Shown piece by piece: positions 51,223 to 59,369 of a DNA stretch of 64,000 nucleotides. A program made the translations under genes and the position numbers. Position 1 is the stretch's first letter. Each line of letters opens with the position of its first letter. The notes under the pieces were generated by a model. The model saw only the letters and a list, made by a program, of their open reading frames with translations. It did no database searches and was not told the DNA's origin. Source of the DNA: RGIG8244 sp045592785 (GTDB lineage Bacteria > Verrucomicrobiota > Lentisphaeria > Victivallales > UBA1829); assembly GCA_045592785.1 (NCBI GenBank), contig JAZNVL010000048.1, forward strand, positions 1-64,000. The letters are read 5' to 3'.

Positions 51223-52143
51223 TCAGATAAGCACCTGTCCGATGATCTCGGAAACGCTCTTGATATTATGCTGATCCAGCCATTCATTCAGCTCATTCAA
51301 TACCCGGATGGGGGCAGCCGGATCCGCAAAGGTGGCAGTGCCCACCGCAATGGCGGAAGCTCCCGCAAGCAGAAATTCCACCGCATCGGCACCGGACATG
51401 ATCCCGCCCATCCCGATCACCGGGATCCTTACCGCTTTCGCGGCTTCATACACCATTTTGATGGCAACAGGCTTCACCGCAGGACCGCTGAGTCCGCCGG
51501 TGATATTGGCGATCTTCGGACGGCGTGTTTCGATATCGATCGCCATTGCCGGGATGGTGTTGATGAGACTGATCATATCGGACCCGGCATCTTCCGCACC
51601 GCGGGCAAAGTCCGCAATACAGGAAACGTTGGGGCTGAGTTTGGTGATGAGCGGGAGAGACGTCTTTTCCCGTACCGCACGGACCACACTCTGCATGGAT
51701 GCCACATTGGTCCCGAAAGAAAGTCCGCCTTCTTTCACGTTGGGACAGGAAACGTTGATTTCCAGTGCGGCGATCCCTTCCTTTTCGGCTTCCAGCCGTT
51801 CCGCGACCAGTGCGTAATCTTCCGGCTTCCTGCCCCAGATGTTCACAATGACCGTGGCTCCGGTCGTCCGCAGGAACGGCATATAATGGGACCCGTTGAG
51901 GAACTTGTCGATCCCCGGTCCCTGCAGTCCGATGGCGTTGATCATACCGGCAGTGACTTCTGCGGTACGGGGCATGGGATTCCCGTGAGATTGCCAGGGC
52001 GCGATCCCTTTGACCACCACGGCACCCAATTCGGAAATCGGGTAAAATTTATGATATTCTTCCCCGTATCCATAGGTCCCGGATGCGGTCATGACGGGGT
52101 TTTTCAGTTTGAGGGAACCCAGTTGAACAGTCAGATCACTCAT
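51223..52143 (-). CDS. pyrD: Dihydroorotate dehydrogenase, catalytic subunit (class 1B)
   Basis: 306 residues. FMN-binding TIM barrel: NPVMTASGTYGYGEEY near 17-32, NAIGLQGPG near 67, EINVSCPNVKEGG near 125-137 (catalytic Cys in NVSCPN), and IPVIGMGGIMSGADAVEFLLAGA near 240-262 split across the phosphate site. The class 1B subunit works with PyrK to transfer electrons to NAD+. GGGAGG precedes the ATG. Eight-base overlap with pyrK. Confidence 0.95.
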   Translation of the reverse strand: MSDLTVQLGSLKLKNPVMTASGTYGYGEEYHKFYPISELGAVVVKGIAPWQSHGNPMPRTAEVTAGMINAIGLQGPGIDKFLNGSHYMPFLRTTGATVIVNIWGRKPEDYALVAERLEAEKEGIAALEINVSCPNVKEGGLSFGTNVASMQSVVRAVREKTSLPLITKLSPNVSCIADFARGAEDAGSDMISLINTIPAMAIDIETRRPKIANITGGLSGPAVKPVAIKMVYEAAKAVRIPVIGMGGIMSGADAVEFLLAGASAIAVGTATFADPAAPIRVLNELNEWLDQHNIKSVSEIIGQVLI

Positions 52144-52918
52144 AATATACCTCCCCGGCAAAGAACACAGGCCCTTCGGAACAGGTCCGTGCGTACCGGA
52201 ATCCATCCGGCGAACCGGCATCATTGACTTTGATGACACAGGCGAAACATGCGCCCACGCCGCAACACATATTCTGATCCAGACTCAATTGCGTTTCCAC
52301 ATCGGTGGAGAGCATCTGTCTGCCCACGGCATACAGCATGGGCTTCGGACCGCAGGCGTAGATCACCGGATTCCCGGCATCGGCAAGCGCCTGGGGAATG
52401 AGTTCCGTCACGAATCCTTTGACACCACAGGAGCCGTCATTGGTGGCGACCCGGACATCGAAGCCCAGTGCGGCGTATTCCTCCCGCAGGATCAGATCCT
52501 GTTCGGTACGCGCCCCCATGAGTACGATCCCCTTCTTTGCGGCGCGTTCCGCAAGAAACAACGTGGAGGCAGAACCATAACCGCCGGTGATCAGCAGCGG
52601 CACTGCATCCTGACGGAGCGTATACCCTTTGCCCAGGGGGCCGAGAACCTGCATTTCGGTCCCGGCGGCGATTCGTGCCAGTTCTCCGGTGCCCTGTCCC
52701 ACGACCTTGAACACCACGGTAACGGTCCCCGCGCTGACATCCACCGAACAGATACTGAACGGACGGCGCAGGATGCGGTCTCTCAATGTGGGTATCTGCA
52801 CATGCACGAATTGTCCCGGAGCGGATTCTGCGGCAATGTCAGGCGCCCGGAACACGATCCGCCGATATCCGGCGGTAAGTTCTTCGTTTGCAAGAACGAT
52901 CGATCTCTGGTCAATCAT
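52136..52918 (-). CDS. pyrK: Dihydroorotate dehydrogenase electron-transfer subunit
   Basis: 260 residues. FAD-binding domain with RPFSICSVD near 51 and PLGKGYTL near 98, NAD-binding ITGGYGSASTLFLAE near 108, and C-terminal [2Fe-2S] cluster CCGVGACFACVIK near 217 plus Cys in RTCSEGPVF. The pair with pyrD identifies class 1B DHODH, usual in anaerobes and Gram-positives. Start at 52918 has GGAG 8 bases upstream. First gene of a five-gene run. Confidence 0.94.
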   Translation of the reverse strand: MIDQRSIVLANEELTAGYRRIVFRAPDIAAESAPGQFVHVQIPTLRDRILRRPFSICSVDVSAGTVTVVFKVVGQGTGELARIAAGTEMQVLGPLGKGYTLRQDAVPLLITGGYGSASTLFLAERAAKKGIVLMGARTEQDLILREEYAALGFDVRVATNDGSCGVKGFVTELIPQALADAGNPVIYACGPKPMLYAVGRQMLSTDVETQLSLDQNMCCGVGACFACVIKVNDAGSPDGFRYARTCSEGPVFFAGEVYYE

Positions 52919-52950
52919 AAAAAATCTCCGTATGAAAAATAACACGGAGT

Positions 52951-52979
52951 ATTATACACCCGGAACCGGAGAAATGCAA
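52951..52979 (-). promoter_or_regulatory. Promoter of the pyrK-pyrD operon
   Basis: On the minus strand TTGCAT (52974-52979), 17 bases, perfect TATAAT (52951-52956). Confidence 0.75.
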
Positions 52980-52988
52980 AGAAAAAGA

Positions 52989-53015
52989 CAAAAAAAACCG
53001 CCATTTTCATGGCGG
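52989..53015 (-). terminator. Terminator of the sugar catabolic operon
   Basis: Stem CCGCCAT (52998-53004) / ATGGCGG (53009-53015); on the minus strand the hairpin is followed by a run of at least eight T residues. Confidence 0.88.
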
Positions 53016-53027
53016 CTTTCTGTAGTC

Positions 53028-53996
53028 TTATACGGATTCAAACCGGATCTTGAACCGGTAGCGGATACTTTCGCCCGGTGCAAGCATCTTTCCGAACCCG
53101 TTTTCTGAATCATAAACGCATCCGTTCAACGATCCGTTGGTGGGTTCCAGTCCCAGAACATAACAGTTCTTCGAAGGCTTTTTCCATTCCACGATCCGGG
53201 GGAGGGTGGCGGTATCGTAGGAAATGGTCAGAGCAGTCCCGATCTCATCGTTTACGATCCGCATATCCGCCCATCCGTTTTCATCGGCGGGGAGGGTATG
53301 ACGGTAACAGTATTCGCCGAAATCCTCCAGGGGAGCGGGGAACTGATCCCATTCAACCAGAGCGGCTTTTGCGGCATCATCTCTGGGGTCGACATCGTGT
53401 TCCGGCAGTTCAAACTTCAAAGCGGGGGAGACGAGGGGATATCCCAGATTGCAATGATAGAGGATCTCCGTGAATTCCGGTTTTTCGCCGTGATTGGTGA
53501 CGGTATCTTCCACCATGATCTCATTGCAGCCGTAAGCCGTGGAGATCACGCGGAACAATTCCAGATTGCATCCGCCGATACAGGCTTCCTTCAACCGTCC
53601 GCTGATCCGGATGTCACCGTCATCGGTCACAATGGAAAGCTGTTCGGCACTTTGTGCGGAGATCTGCCCATGGAGACCTTGTGTTCCACTGGGAGAACCG
53701 ACATTGCGCAAACCGCAGGTGGTCATAAGCCCGCCCGCCCAGTCATTGAGCCAGTCGCCGGTGAGCCCCCGGTATCCGCCGGGCGTCCGGAACGCCATGG
53801 GGATGCCCCGGAAGGAGCAATCCACCAGGTTCATGCCGCGATCGGGCGTGATGGTGAACTGGAGTCCGGAACCGTTGAATACGGAAATGATCCGTTGTCC
53901 GCGGGCGGTACCTTCCCCGATCTCATCCAGTCTTGCATAACAAACCTGATCGGTATTCGCCAGATAGGGCAGAACATTTTGAAGTTTGTTCGCCAT
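53028..53996 (-). CDS. DUF4432/aldose-1-epimerase-fold protein
   Basis: 322 residues of a beta-sandwich sugar-mutarotase fold. Typical DUF4432 stretches: FTITPDRGMNLVDCSFRGIPMAF near 47-70, TCGLRNVG near 92, LHGQISAQ near 107, and LGLEPTNGSLNGC near 284. Probably interconverts anomers of a free sugar. Last in an operon with an SDR dehydrogenase and a sugar isomerase/epimerase-type protein, a common catabolic set. Substrate unknown. Confidence 0.85.
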   Translation of the reverse strand: MANKLQNVLPYLANTDQVCYARLDEIGEGTARGQRIISVFNGSGLQFTITPDRGMNLVDCSFRGIPMAFRTPGGYRGLTGDWLNDWAGGLMTTCGLRNVGSPSGTQGLHGQISAQSAEQLSIVTDDGDIRISGRLKEACIGGCNLELFRVISTAYGCNEIMVEDTVTNHGEKPEFTEILYHCNLGYPLVSPALKFELPEHDVDPRDDAAKAALVEWDQFPAPLEDFGEYCYRHTLPADENGWADMRIVNDEIGTALTISYDTATLPRIVEWKKPSKNCYVLGLEPTNGSLNGCVYDSENGFGKMLAPGESIRYRFKIRFESV

Positions 53997-54005
53997 ATCC
54001 TCACC

Positions 54006-54743
54006 TCACATATCGCAGAAACGGGGACCGAGAATACGGCCGCCGTCCACAGTCAGGTCGGCGCCCGTGATAAAACTGGCGGTATCTTCTGCCAGGAAGA
54101 CAATGGCGCGTGCGATCTCATCGCCGAAACCGGGACGTTCCACCCAGGTGAGCTTGCAGGGATTGCCGTCCCAGGAGTCCATGATAAGTCCGGGGGAAAC
54201 GCAGTTGAACGTGACATTGCGTTTTCCGTATTCCATAGCGAGAGTCTTGGTCATCATGATGAGCCCGCCTTTGGATGCGGCATAGTCGCAGAACTTGGGC
54301 AGACCGACTTCCCCAGCGATGGAGGTCAGGTTGATGATGCGTCCGTACTTCTGTTCCAGCATACCGGAGAGGAACGCCTTGGTCACGCGGAACACGCCGT
54401 GAAGGTTCAGGTTGATGGTATCGATCCACTGTTCTTCCGTCATATCGTCGAAGATCGTGCATTTCCATCTTCCGGCGTTATTGACGAGGATATCGACTTT
54501 TTCGAAATCGGCGTAGATTTTTGCGGCGGCAACGTTCACGCTTTCCGTGCTGCATACATCCATGACGTATCCTTTGCAGTTATAACCTTTTTCGCGGAGT
54601 TCCGCCGCTACTTTTTCCACGCCTTCCGCGCTGATGTCGCAAAGTGCGACGGCTACGCCTTCTTCGCAGAACATGCGTGCGGTTTCTCTTCCGATGCGTC
54701 CGGCACCGCCGGTCACAACTGCCACTCTGTTTTCAAACTTCAT
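54006..54743 (-). CDS. Short-chain dehydrogenase/reductase
   Basis: 245 residues. Cofactor motif VTGGAGRIGRETA near 9-21, NNAGRW near 88, catalytic Ser in NLTSIAGEVG near 140 and YAASKGG (YxxxK) near 154, all of classical NAD(P)-dependent SDRs. The Asp in ALCDISAEG near 33 after strand 2 favours NAD+. Oxidises a secondary alcohol, probably a sugar given the neighbours (9 bases upstream of the DUF4432 gene, 26 after the isomerase). Confidence 0.93.
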   Translation of the reverse strand: MKFENRVAVVTGGAGRIGRETARMFCEEGVAVALCDISAEGVEKVAAELREKGYNCKGYVMDVCSTESVNVAAAKIYADFEKVDILVNNAGRWKCTIFDDMTEEQWIDTINLNLHGVFRVTKAFLSGMLEQKYGRIINLTSIAGEVGLPKFCDYAASKGGLIMMTKTLAMEYGKRNVTFNCVSPGLIMDSWDGNPCKLTWVERPGFGDEIARAIVFLAEDTASFITGADLTVDGGRILGPRFCDM

Positions 54744-54769
54744 CTTTCACCTCTGTTTATGTTATGGTG

Positions 54770-55561
54770 TTACTTGTTCAAATAAGCAAATGCGCGCCGG
54801 AGTGCTTCATCCGGCTGCCAGTATTTTCCTTCGTATTCGATATTGACCGTCCCGGTATAACCACCCTCCCGCAGGATCCGCAATGTTTCCCGGCTGTCCA
54901 CCAGTCCTTCCCCGATCAGCGCCGGATCATAACTTTCTCCGGGGCGCAATCCGTTGCTGCGGCCCTTGTCACCTTCGGCAAGCACCCAGTCTTTCAGATG
55001 GACATGTACCACATCGGGGAGGAGCCTGCGCAGAGCGGCGTGAGGATCTTCGCCGACGAAGGTATTTCCGTTATCGAAAGTGAGTTTCAGCCGCGGGATC
55101 GCCGCTTTGAATGTGAAATAATCATCCGCCGTGATCAGGGGACTCTTGCTTCCGTGATAATTTTCCACGGAAAGGATCAGTTCCGGATCGTCACAGACTT
55201 CCACGCAGGCGAACATGGCATCCAGCCAACGCAGTTGGGATTCGGCGCGTGTTGCGGCATCTCCGGGGGGTGCGGTGGGCAGCATGACCATGGGCGCACC
55301 CAGAATATGTGCGGTCTCGTATCCCTCCCGGACATGATCCAGTGCGCCCGGTCTCCGGTTTACGACTTCCTGCACGAAAAAGGTATAACAGCATACTTTC
55401 AGCCCGGCATCGTCACAGATCTGACGGAGTTTCTGCGGTGTATAACCGTAAGTGCCGACCCAGTCGATCTCTTTCAATCCTGCGCGGACAGCGCACGCAA
55501 CGATCTCTTCCGGGGATGCACCGAGAAGTGACCCCATATAACTCATCATGGAAAAACGCAT
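54770..55561 (-). CDS. Sugar isomerase/epimerase (xylose isomerase-like TIM barrel)
   Basis: 263 residues of the AP endonuclease 2/xylose-isomerase-like superfamily. Metal-ligand regions: LSVENYHGSKSPL near 145 (Glu), LKLTFDNGNTF near 175 (Asp), VVHVHLKDW near 198 (His) and NIEYEGKYWQ near 242 (Glu). Likely isomerises or epimerises a keto-sugar or its phosphate. First gene of the operon, with AAGGAG 9 bases before the ATG and a promoter at the right distance. Confidence 0.88.
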   Translation of the reverse strand: MRFSMMSYMGSLLGASPEEIVACAVRAGLKEIDWVGTYGYTPQKLRQICDDAGLKVCCYTFFVQEVVNRRPGALDHVREGYETAHILGAPMVMLPTAPPGDAATRAESQLRWLDAMFACVEVCDDPELILSVENYHGSKSPLITADDYFTFKAAIPRLKLTFDNGNTFVGEDPHAALRRLLPDVVHVHLKDWVLAEGDKGRSNGLRPGESYDPALIGEGLVDSRETLRILREGGYTGTVNIEYEGKYWQPDEALRRAFAYLNK

Positions 55562-55594
55562 TCTGTGAACTCCTTGTTTCATTGTATTGTGGGA

Positions 55595-55622
55595 ACTATA
55601 CTGCTTTTTTCACTAATTGCAA
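55595..55622 (-). promoter_or_regulatory. Promoter of the sugar catabolic operon
   Basis: On the minus strand TTGCAA (55617-55622), 16 bases, TATAGT (55595-55600). Confidence 0.6.
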
Positions 55623-55684
55623 TCTTGAGAACGGGAAAAATACGGAAAAAAACACGAAAAACATCCACTTTCAGAAAAAATATA

Positions 55685-56719
55685 TCAGAAATCGCCCCGT
55701 CCGATCACGATCGTGTAACCGATGTCCGTCAGCTGTTTCTGCAGGTCGGACTGCATGATGTCGCCCTGAAGTCCCGTATGATACTTGTTATCATAAAGCA
55801 TGTATTTCTCCCGTACATCTTCGGGGGAAAGATTGGGCATGATCACATTGGCTCCGGCGAGAATACCTTTCTCCCTGCCGTTGGGCTCCAGGGTTTCCAA
55901 TGCGGTCGTGGCGGGCAGCAGAACGGCGGGATGCTGGATCCGGATCAGACTCAACAGGAACAACGTGAGTTCCACACTGCCGTTTTTCTCTGCGGCAAAG
56001 GGCGTATCTTTGTGGGGAATGAACGGGCCGATGCCCACCATCTGCGGCTGGAAGTCATGAAGAAAGGTCATTTCTTCTGCCAGGATCTCCGGTGTCTGAC
56101 CGGGTGAACCCACCATGAAGCCGCAGCCCGTCTGGAATCCCAGAGATTTCAAACTGCGCAGACACGCCATACGTTTCTCCCAGGATTGTTCCGCAGGATG
56201 CAGAATGTTGTAATGACAGGGATCCGCCGTTTCGTGACGGAGCAGATAACGGTCCGCACCCGCCTCCCGGAACATCCGGTATACCTCCTCCGGGAATTCT
56301 CCTGCGGAAAGCGTGATGGCACAATCGGGGAACCGGCTGCGGATCTCTTTCACCAGAGCGGTGAGCCGTTTGGGGTTCCAGACACCATCTTCTCCGCCTT
56401 GCAGGACAAAGGTCCGGAATCCGTATTGGTATCCGCATTGGCAGCAATCGAGGATCTGTTCTTCGTCGAGCCGGTAGCGTTCCGCTTTTGCATTGGAACG
56501 GCGTATGCCGCAGTAGTAACAATCGTTTTTGCAGTAATTGGAGAATTCGATCAAGCCGCGTACGAAGATCCGGTTCCCGAATCTTTCGCGGGTGATCCCG
56601 CGGGCCGTTTCCGCCGCAAATCGACAGTCGTCAGGGGTCCGGGTGGAGAACAATGCGACCCATTCCTCTGCGGGGAGCTGCTGTTCGGTTTGAAGACGTT
56701 GTATCCGCATCCGGTTCAT
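55685..56719 (-). CDS. hydE: [FeFe]-hydrogenase H-cluster radical SAM maturase HydE
   Basis: 344 residues. Radical SAM cluster CKNDCYYC (Cys63, Cys67, Cys70) preceded by FVRGLIEFSN, an arrangement typical of HydE; FVLQGGEDG near 103 and the GCGFMVGSPGQT strand near 190 complete the barrel. HydE makes part of the diiron subcluster of the [FeFe]-hydrogenase active site together with HydG and HydF. Only HydE and its TM1266 companion are in the window; hydrogenase structural genes, hydF and hydG must lie elsewhere. The start overlaps the TM1266-like gene's stop by one base. Confidence 0.92.
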   Translation of the reverse strand: MNRMRIQRLQTEQQLPAEEWVALFSTRTPDDCRFAAETARGITRERFGNRIFVRGLIEFSNYCKNDCYYCGIRRSNAKAERYRLDEEQILDCCQCGYQYGFRTFVLQGGEDGVWNPKRLTALVKEIRSRFPDCAITLSAGEFPEEVYRMFREAGADRYLLRHETADPCHYNILHPAEQSWEKRMACLRSLKSLGFQTGCGFMVGSPGQTPEILAEEMTFLHDFQPQMVGIGPFIPHKDTPFAAEKNGSVELTLFLLSLIRIQHPAVLLPATTALETLEPNGREKGILAGANVIMPNLSPEDVREKYMLYDNKYHTGLQGDIMQSDLQKQLTDIGYTIVIGRGDF

Positions 56720-56970
56720 TATTTACCACCGGAATATACAGCTTTTGCGGTAACGCCGGAGATCTTACCCAGTTTCCCGGCGAGCGCATTGATCTTGTCG
56801 GGGGGCGCATCCACGACGATACTGATGATGAAAACATTCTTTTCGCGGTAGGGCAGCCCCAGACGTCCGATGATATACGGATTGAAATCATGGAGAATGG
56901 CATTGATCTCTCCGGCGGTCTCCTGACTGTCGGCGAGAATGGCAATGACTGCGACTTTGTTATCATTCAT
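56719..56970 (-). CDS. TM1266-like regulator of the iron-only hydrogenase system
   Basis: 83 residues, an ACT-like fold of the TM1266 family. Visible pattern: VAVIAILADSQETAGEINAIL, then IIGRLGLPYREKNVFIISIVVDAPPDKINALAGKLGKI split over two strands. Members are found next to hydEFG and are presumed to sense something related to iron or hydrogenase assembly. Start at 56970 chosen because the family begins shortly before the first strand; a longer frame to 57027 overlaps the promoter. Confidence 0.87.
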   Translation of the reverse strand: MNDNKVAVIAILADSQETAGEINAILHDFNPYIIGRLGLPYREKNVFIISIVVDAPPDKINALAGKLGKISGVTAKAVYSGGK

Positions 56971-56998
56971 GGCAATACCTTGTGTTACGGTTTGTCGG

Positions 56999-57027
56999 AA
57001 TATACACCCCGATGTATGAAAATGCAA
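56999..57027 (-). promoter_or_regulatory. Promoter of the TM1266-hydE operon
   Basis: On the minus strand TTGCAT (57022-57027), 17 bases, TATATT (56999-57004). Confidence 0.7.
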
Positions 57028-57067
57028 ACAATTCCCCCGGAAATTTGAAAATAATCTCTTTTTTTAT

Positions 57068-57095
57068 TTGTATTTCCCGTTTTATGCGCTACATT
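57068..57095 (+). promoter_or_regulatory. Candidate promoter of the metK operon
   Basis: TTGTAT (57068-57073), 16 bases, TACATT (57090-57095). A TATAAT at 57110 has no good -35. No SAM-riboswitch-like structure was recognised in the short leader. Confidence 0.4.
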
Positions 57096-57142
57096 ATCCC
57101 TGAAGATTGTATAATAAACTGTAAAAGCAAAGGAATGACACT

Positions 57143-58333
57143 ATGAGCAAGATCCGTGCACCCCATATCTTCACTTCGGAATCGGTATCCGAAGGACATC
57201 CCGACAAGGTTTCCGACCAGATCTCGGATGCGATACTCGATGCCTGTCTGGCACAGGATCCTATGAGCCGTGTTGCGTGTGAAACGCTCTGCACCACGGA
57301 CCTGATCGTGATCTCCGGTGAGATCACCACGAAAGCAAAAGTCAACTGGGAAGCCATCGCCCGTGATGTGGTCCGCGATATCGGATACACCAGCAATGAC
57401 ATCGGTTTCTGTGCCGATGACTGCAAAGTGTTCGTCTGCATCCATGCGCAGTCCGGGGATATTTCCCAGGGTGTGACGGAAGGCGAAGGGCTCTTCAAGG
57501 AACAGGGCGCCGGTGACCAGGGCATGATGTTCGGGTACGCCAGCAATGAAACCGATGAACTGATGCCTGCCACCATCCTGTATTCCCACCGGATCGTGGA
57601 AGAACTCGCACGTCTCCGTAAAGCGGAACCCGAAAAATACGCATTCCTCCGTCCCGACTCCAAGAGTCAGGTTTCCATGTCCTATGTGGACGGCAAACCG
57701 CAGAAGGTGGAAACCGTGGTCGTTTCCCACCAGCACACGCCTGATATGGATATCGCCGATCTGGAAGCTCTGGTGAAGGAAGTCACCGCAAAAGTCATCC
57801 CCGCAAAGTTCCTTACCGGTGATGTGCAGTATTATGTGAATCCCACCGGCCGGTTCGTGGTCGGCGGTCCCAATGGCGATACCGGGCTCACCGGACGCAA
57901 GATCATCGTGGATACCTACGGCGGTGCCGGCTCCCACGGGGGCGGTGCATTCTCCGGAAAAGACCCGACGAAAGTGGACCGCAGTGCCGCTTACATGTGC
58001 CGTTACATGGCAAAGAATATCGTCGCTGCCGGACTGGCGGACAAGTGTGAGATCCAGGTCGCCTACGCCATCGGTGTGGCGCAACCGCTCTCTGTCAACG
58101 TGACCACTTACGATACCGGTAAACTTTCCGATGCCGATTTGGAAAAGGTCGTGCGGGAAGTCTTTGATATGCGTCCTTCCGCCATTCTGGAAAAACTCAA
58201 ACTCCGCACACCGGAAGGCTGGTGTTACCGCAAGACTGCTTCCTACGGTCATTTCGGCAGAGACGGCTTCTCCTGGGAAAAGACGGATATGATCGACGCT
58301 CTCCGCGCCGCCGCTGAAAAATATGCCCGGTAA
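57143..58333 (+). CDS. metK: S-adenosylmethionine synthetase
   Basis: 396 residues. Hallmarks: FTSESVSEGHPDKVSDQISDA near 8-28 in two overlapping pieces, GAGDQGMMFGYA near 125 (ATP loop), GGAGSHGGGAFSGKDPTKVDRS near 262 (P-loop-like), and DLRPSAI-type end DMRPSAILEKL. Makes SAM from methionine and ATP. First gene of a three-gene SAM-recycling set with an adenosine-kinase-like gene and ahcY. Confidence 0.97.
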   Translation: MSKIRAPHIFTSESVSEGHPDKVSDQISDAILDACLAQDPMSRVACETLCTTDLIVISGEITTKAKVNWEAIARDVVRDIGYTSNDIGFCADDCKVFVCIHAQSGDISQGVTEGEGLFKEQGAGDQGMMFGYASNETDELMPATILYSHRIVEELARLRKAEPEKYAFLRPDSKSQVSMSYVDGKPQKVETVVVSHQHTPDMDIADLEALVKEVTAKVIPAKFLTGDVQYYVNPTGRFVVGGPNGDTGLTGRKIIVDTYGGAGSHGGGAFSGKDPTKVDRSAAYMCRYMAKNIVAAGLADKCEIQVAYAIGVAQPLSVNVTTYDTGKLSDADLEKVVREVFDMRPSAILEKLKLRTPEGWCYRKTASYGHFGRDGFSWEKTDMIDALRAAAEKYAR

Positions 58334-58340
58334 GTCATCC

Positions 58341-59342
58341 ATGACAGCACAGAAGATCAAAGTCCTCGGGGCGGGTGCCGCCCTCCTGGACGTGCTGGCG
58401 CATGTGGACGATGATTTCGTTTTACAGAATGCGGGTGAAAAGGGCGGCATGATCATGCTCTCCCCCGATGAGATCGGTACACTGATCCGCCTGGCGGAGT
58501 CCGCCGCGCCCATTTCCCGGGCGTCCGGTGGATCGGCAGCCAATACCCTCTGCGGTTTGGCACAGCTGGGGATCCCCGCCGCCCTTTTCGGGAAGATCGG
58601 TGCCGATGAAAACGGTGCGGTGTATCGGGATTTCTACGCATCCAAAGGCGGTTTGACTTCTTCTTTCAAAGTGAATCCGCAGGTCGCAACGGGATCCTGT
58701 CTGTGTCTGATCACCCCGGATTCCCAGCGGACCATGCGGACCGATCTCGGTGCTTCCGGGACGTTGACTGCGGATGATGTGACCGATGCCGATTTTGACG
58801 GCGTGACCCATTTGCATCTGGAAGGCTATCTGCTGTATAATATGCCTGTGACCCGGACACTGCTTGCCGCCGCGAAGCGGTTCGGCTGCACTGTGAGTTT
58901 TGACCTGGCATCCTTTGAAGTGGTGCGTACGTTCCGGGATGACATCAAACAGCTCCTTGCGGAATATGTAGACCTCATCTTCGCCAATGAAGATGAAGCT
59001 GCGGCGTTTTCCGGCAGTGAAGACCCCATGACCTCCCTGCAGTGCCTCCGGGAATTGTGTCATACCGTCTGCGTGAAAGTCGGGAAGAACGGGGCGTATA
59101 TCGCTTCGGAAAATACAGACCCGGTACACGTCCCGGCGGAACTGGTCACTGCGGTGGATACCACCGGTGCCGGCGATCTCTGGCAGACCGGATTCCTTTA
59201 CGGCTGGCTGCGTGGGAAGGAGAACGCTCTTTCCGGCAGATACGGAGCCGCCGTTGCGGCGGAAGTCGTACAGCTCACCGGCGCACAGATCACAGAAGCA
59301 CGCTGGGAAGTTCTCCGTCAGCGGCTTGCAGAAATGGAATAA
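58341..59342 (+). CDS. PfkB-family kinase, probably adenosine kinase
   Basis: 333 residues. PfkB signatures: ASGGSAANTLCGLAQLG near 60-76 and the C-terminal DTTGAGDLWQTGFLYG near 273-288 with the catalytic Asp in GAGD. Located between metK and ahcY, it most likely phosphorylates the adenosine released by AhcY to AMP, as adenosine kinases do; other nucleoside or sugar substrates cannot be excluded. Two starts are possible: this ATG or one at 58323 overlapping the metK stop. No strong ribosome site is near either, so the gene may depend on coupling to metK. Confidence 0.85.
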   Translation: MTAQKIKVLGAGAALLDVLAHVDDDFVLQNAGEKGGMIMLSPDEIGTLIRLAESAAPISRASGGSAANTLCGLAQLGIPAALFGKIGADENGAVYRDFYASKGGLTSSFKVNPQVATGSCLCLITPDSQRTMRTDLGASGTLTADDVTDADFDGVTHLHLEGYLLYNMPVTRTLLAAAKRFGCTVSFDLASFEVVRTFRDDIKQLLAEYVDLIFANEDEAAAFSGSEDPMTSLQCLRELCHTVCVKVGKNGAYIASENTDPVHVPAELVTAVDTTGAGDLWQTGFLYGWLRGKENALSGRYGAAVAAEVVQLTGAQITEARWEVLRQRLAEME

Positions 59343-59369
59343 TCATTTTAACGAAAGGTGAATAAAATC

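Noticed and set aside
57028..57142. SAM riboswitch in the metK leader
   Set aside because: The leader is too short and A/T-rich; no kink-turn or paired elements like those of SAM-I/II/III classes were seen.
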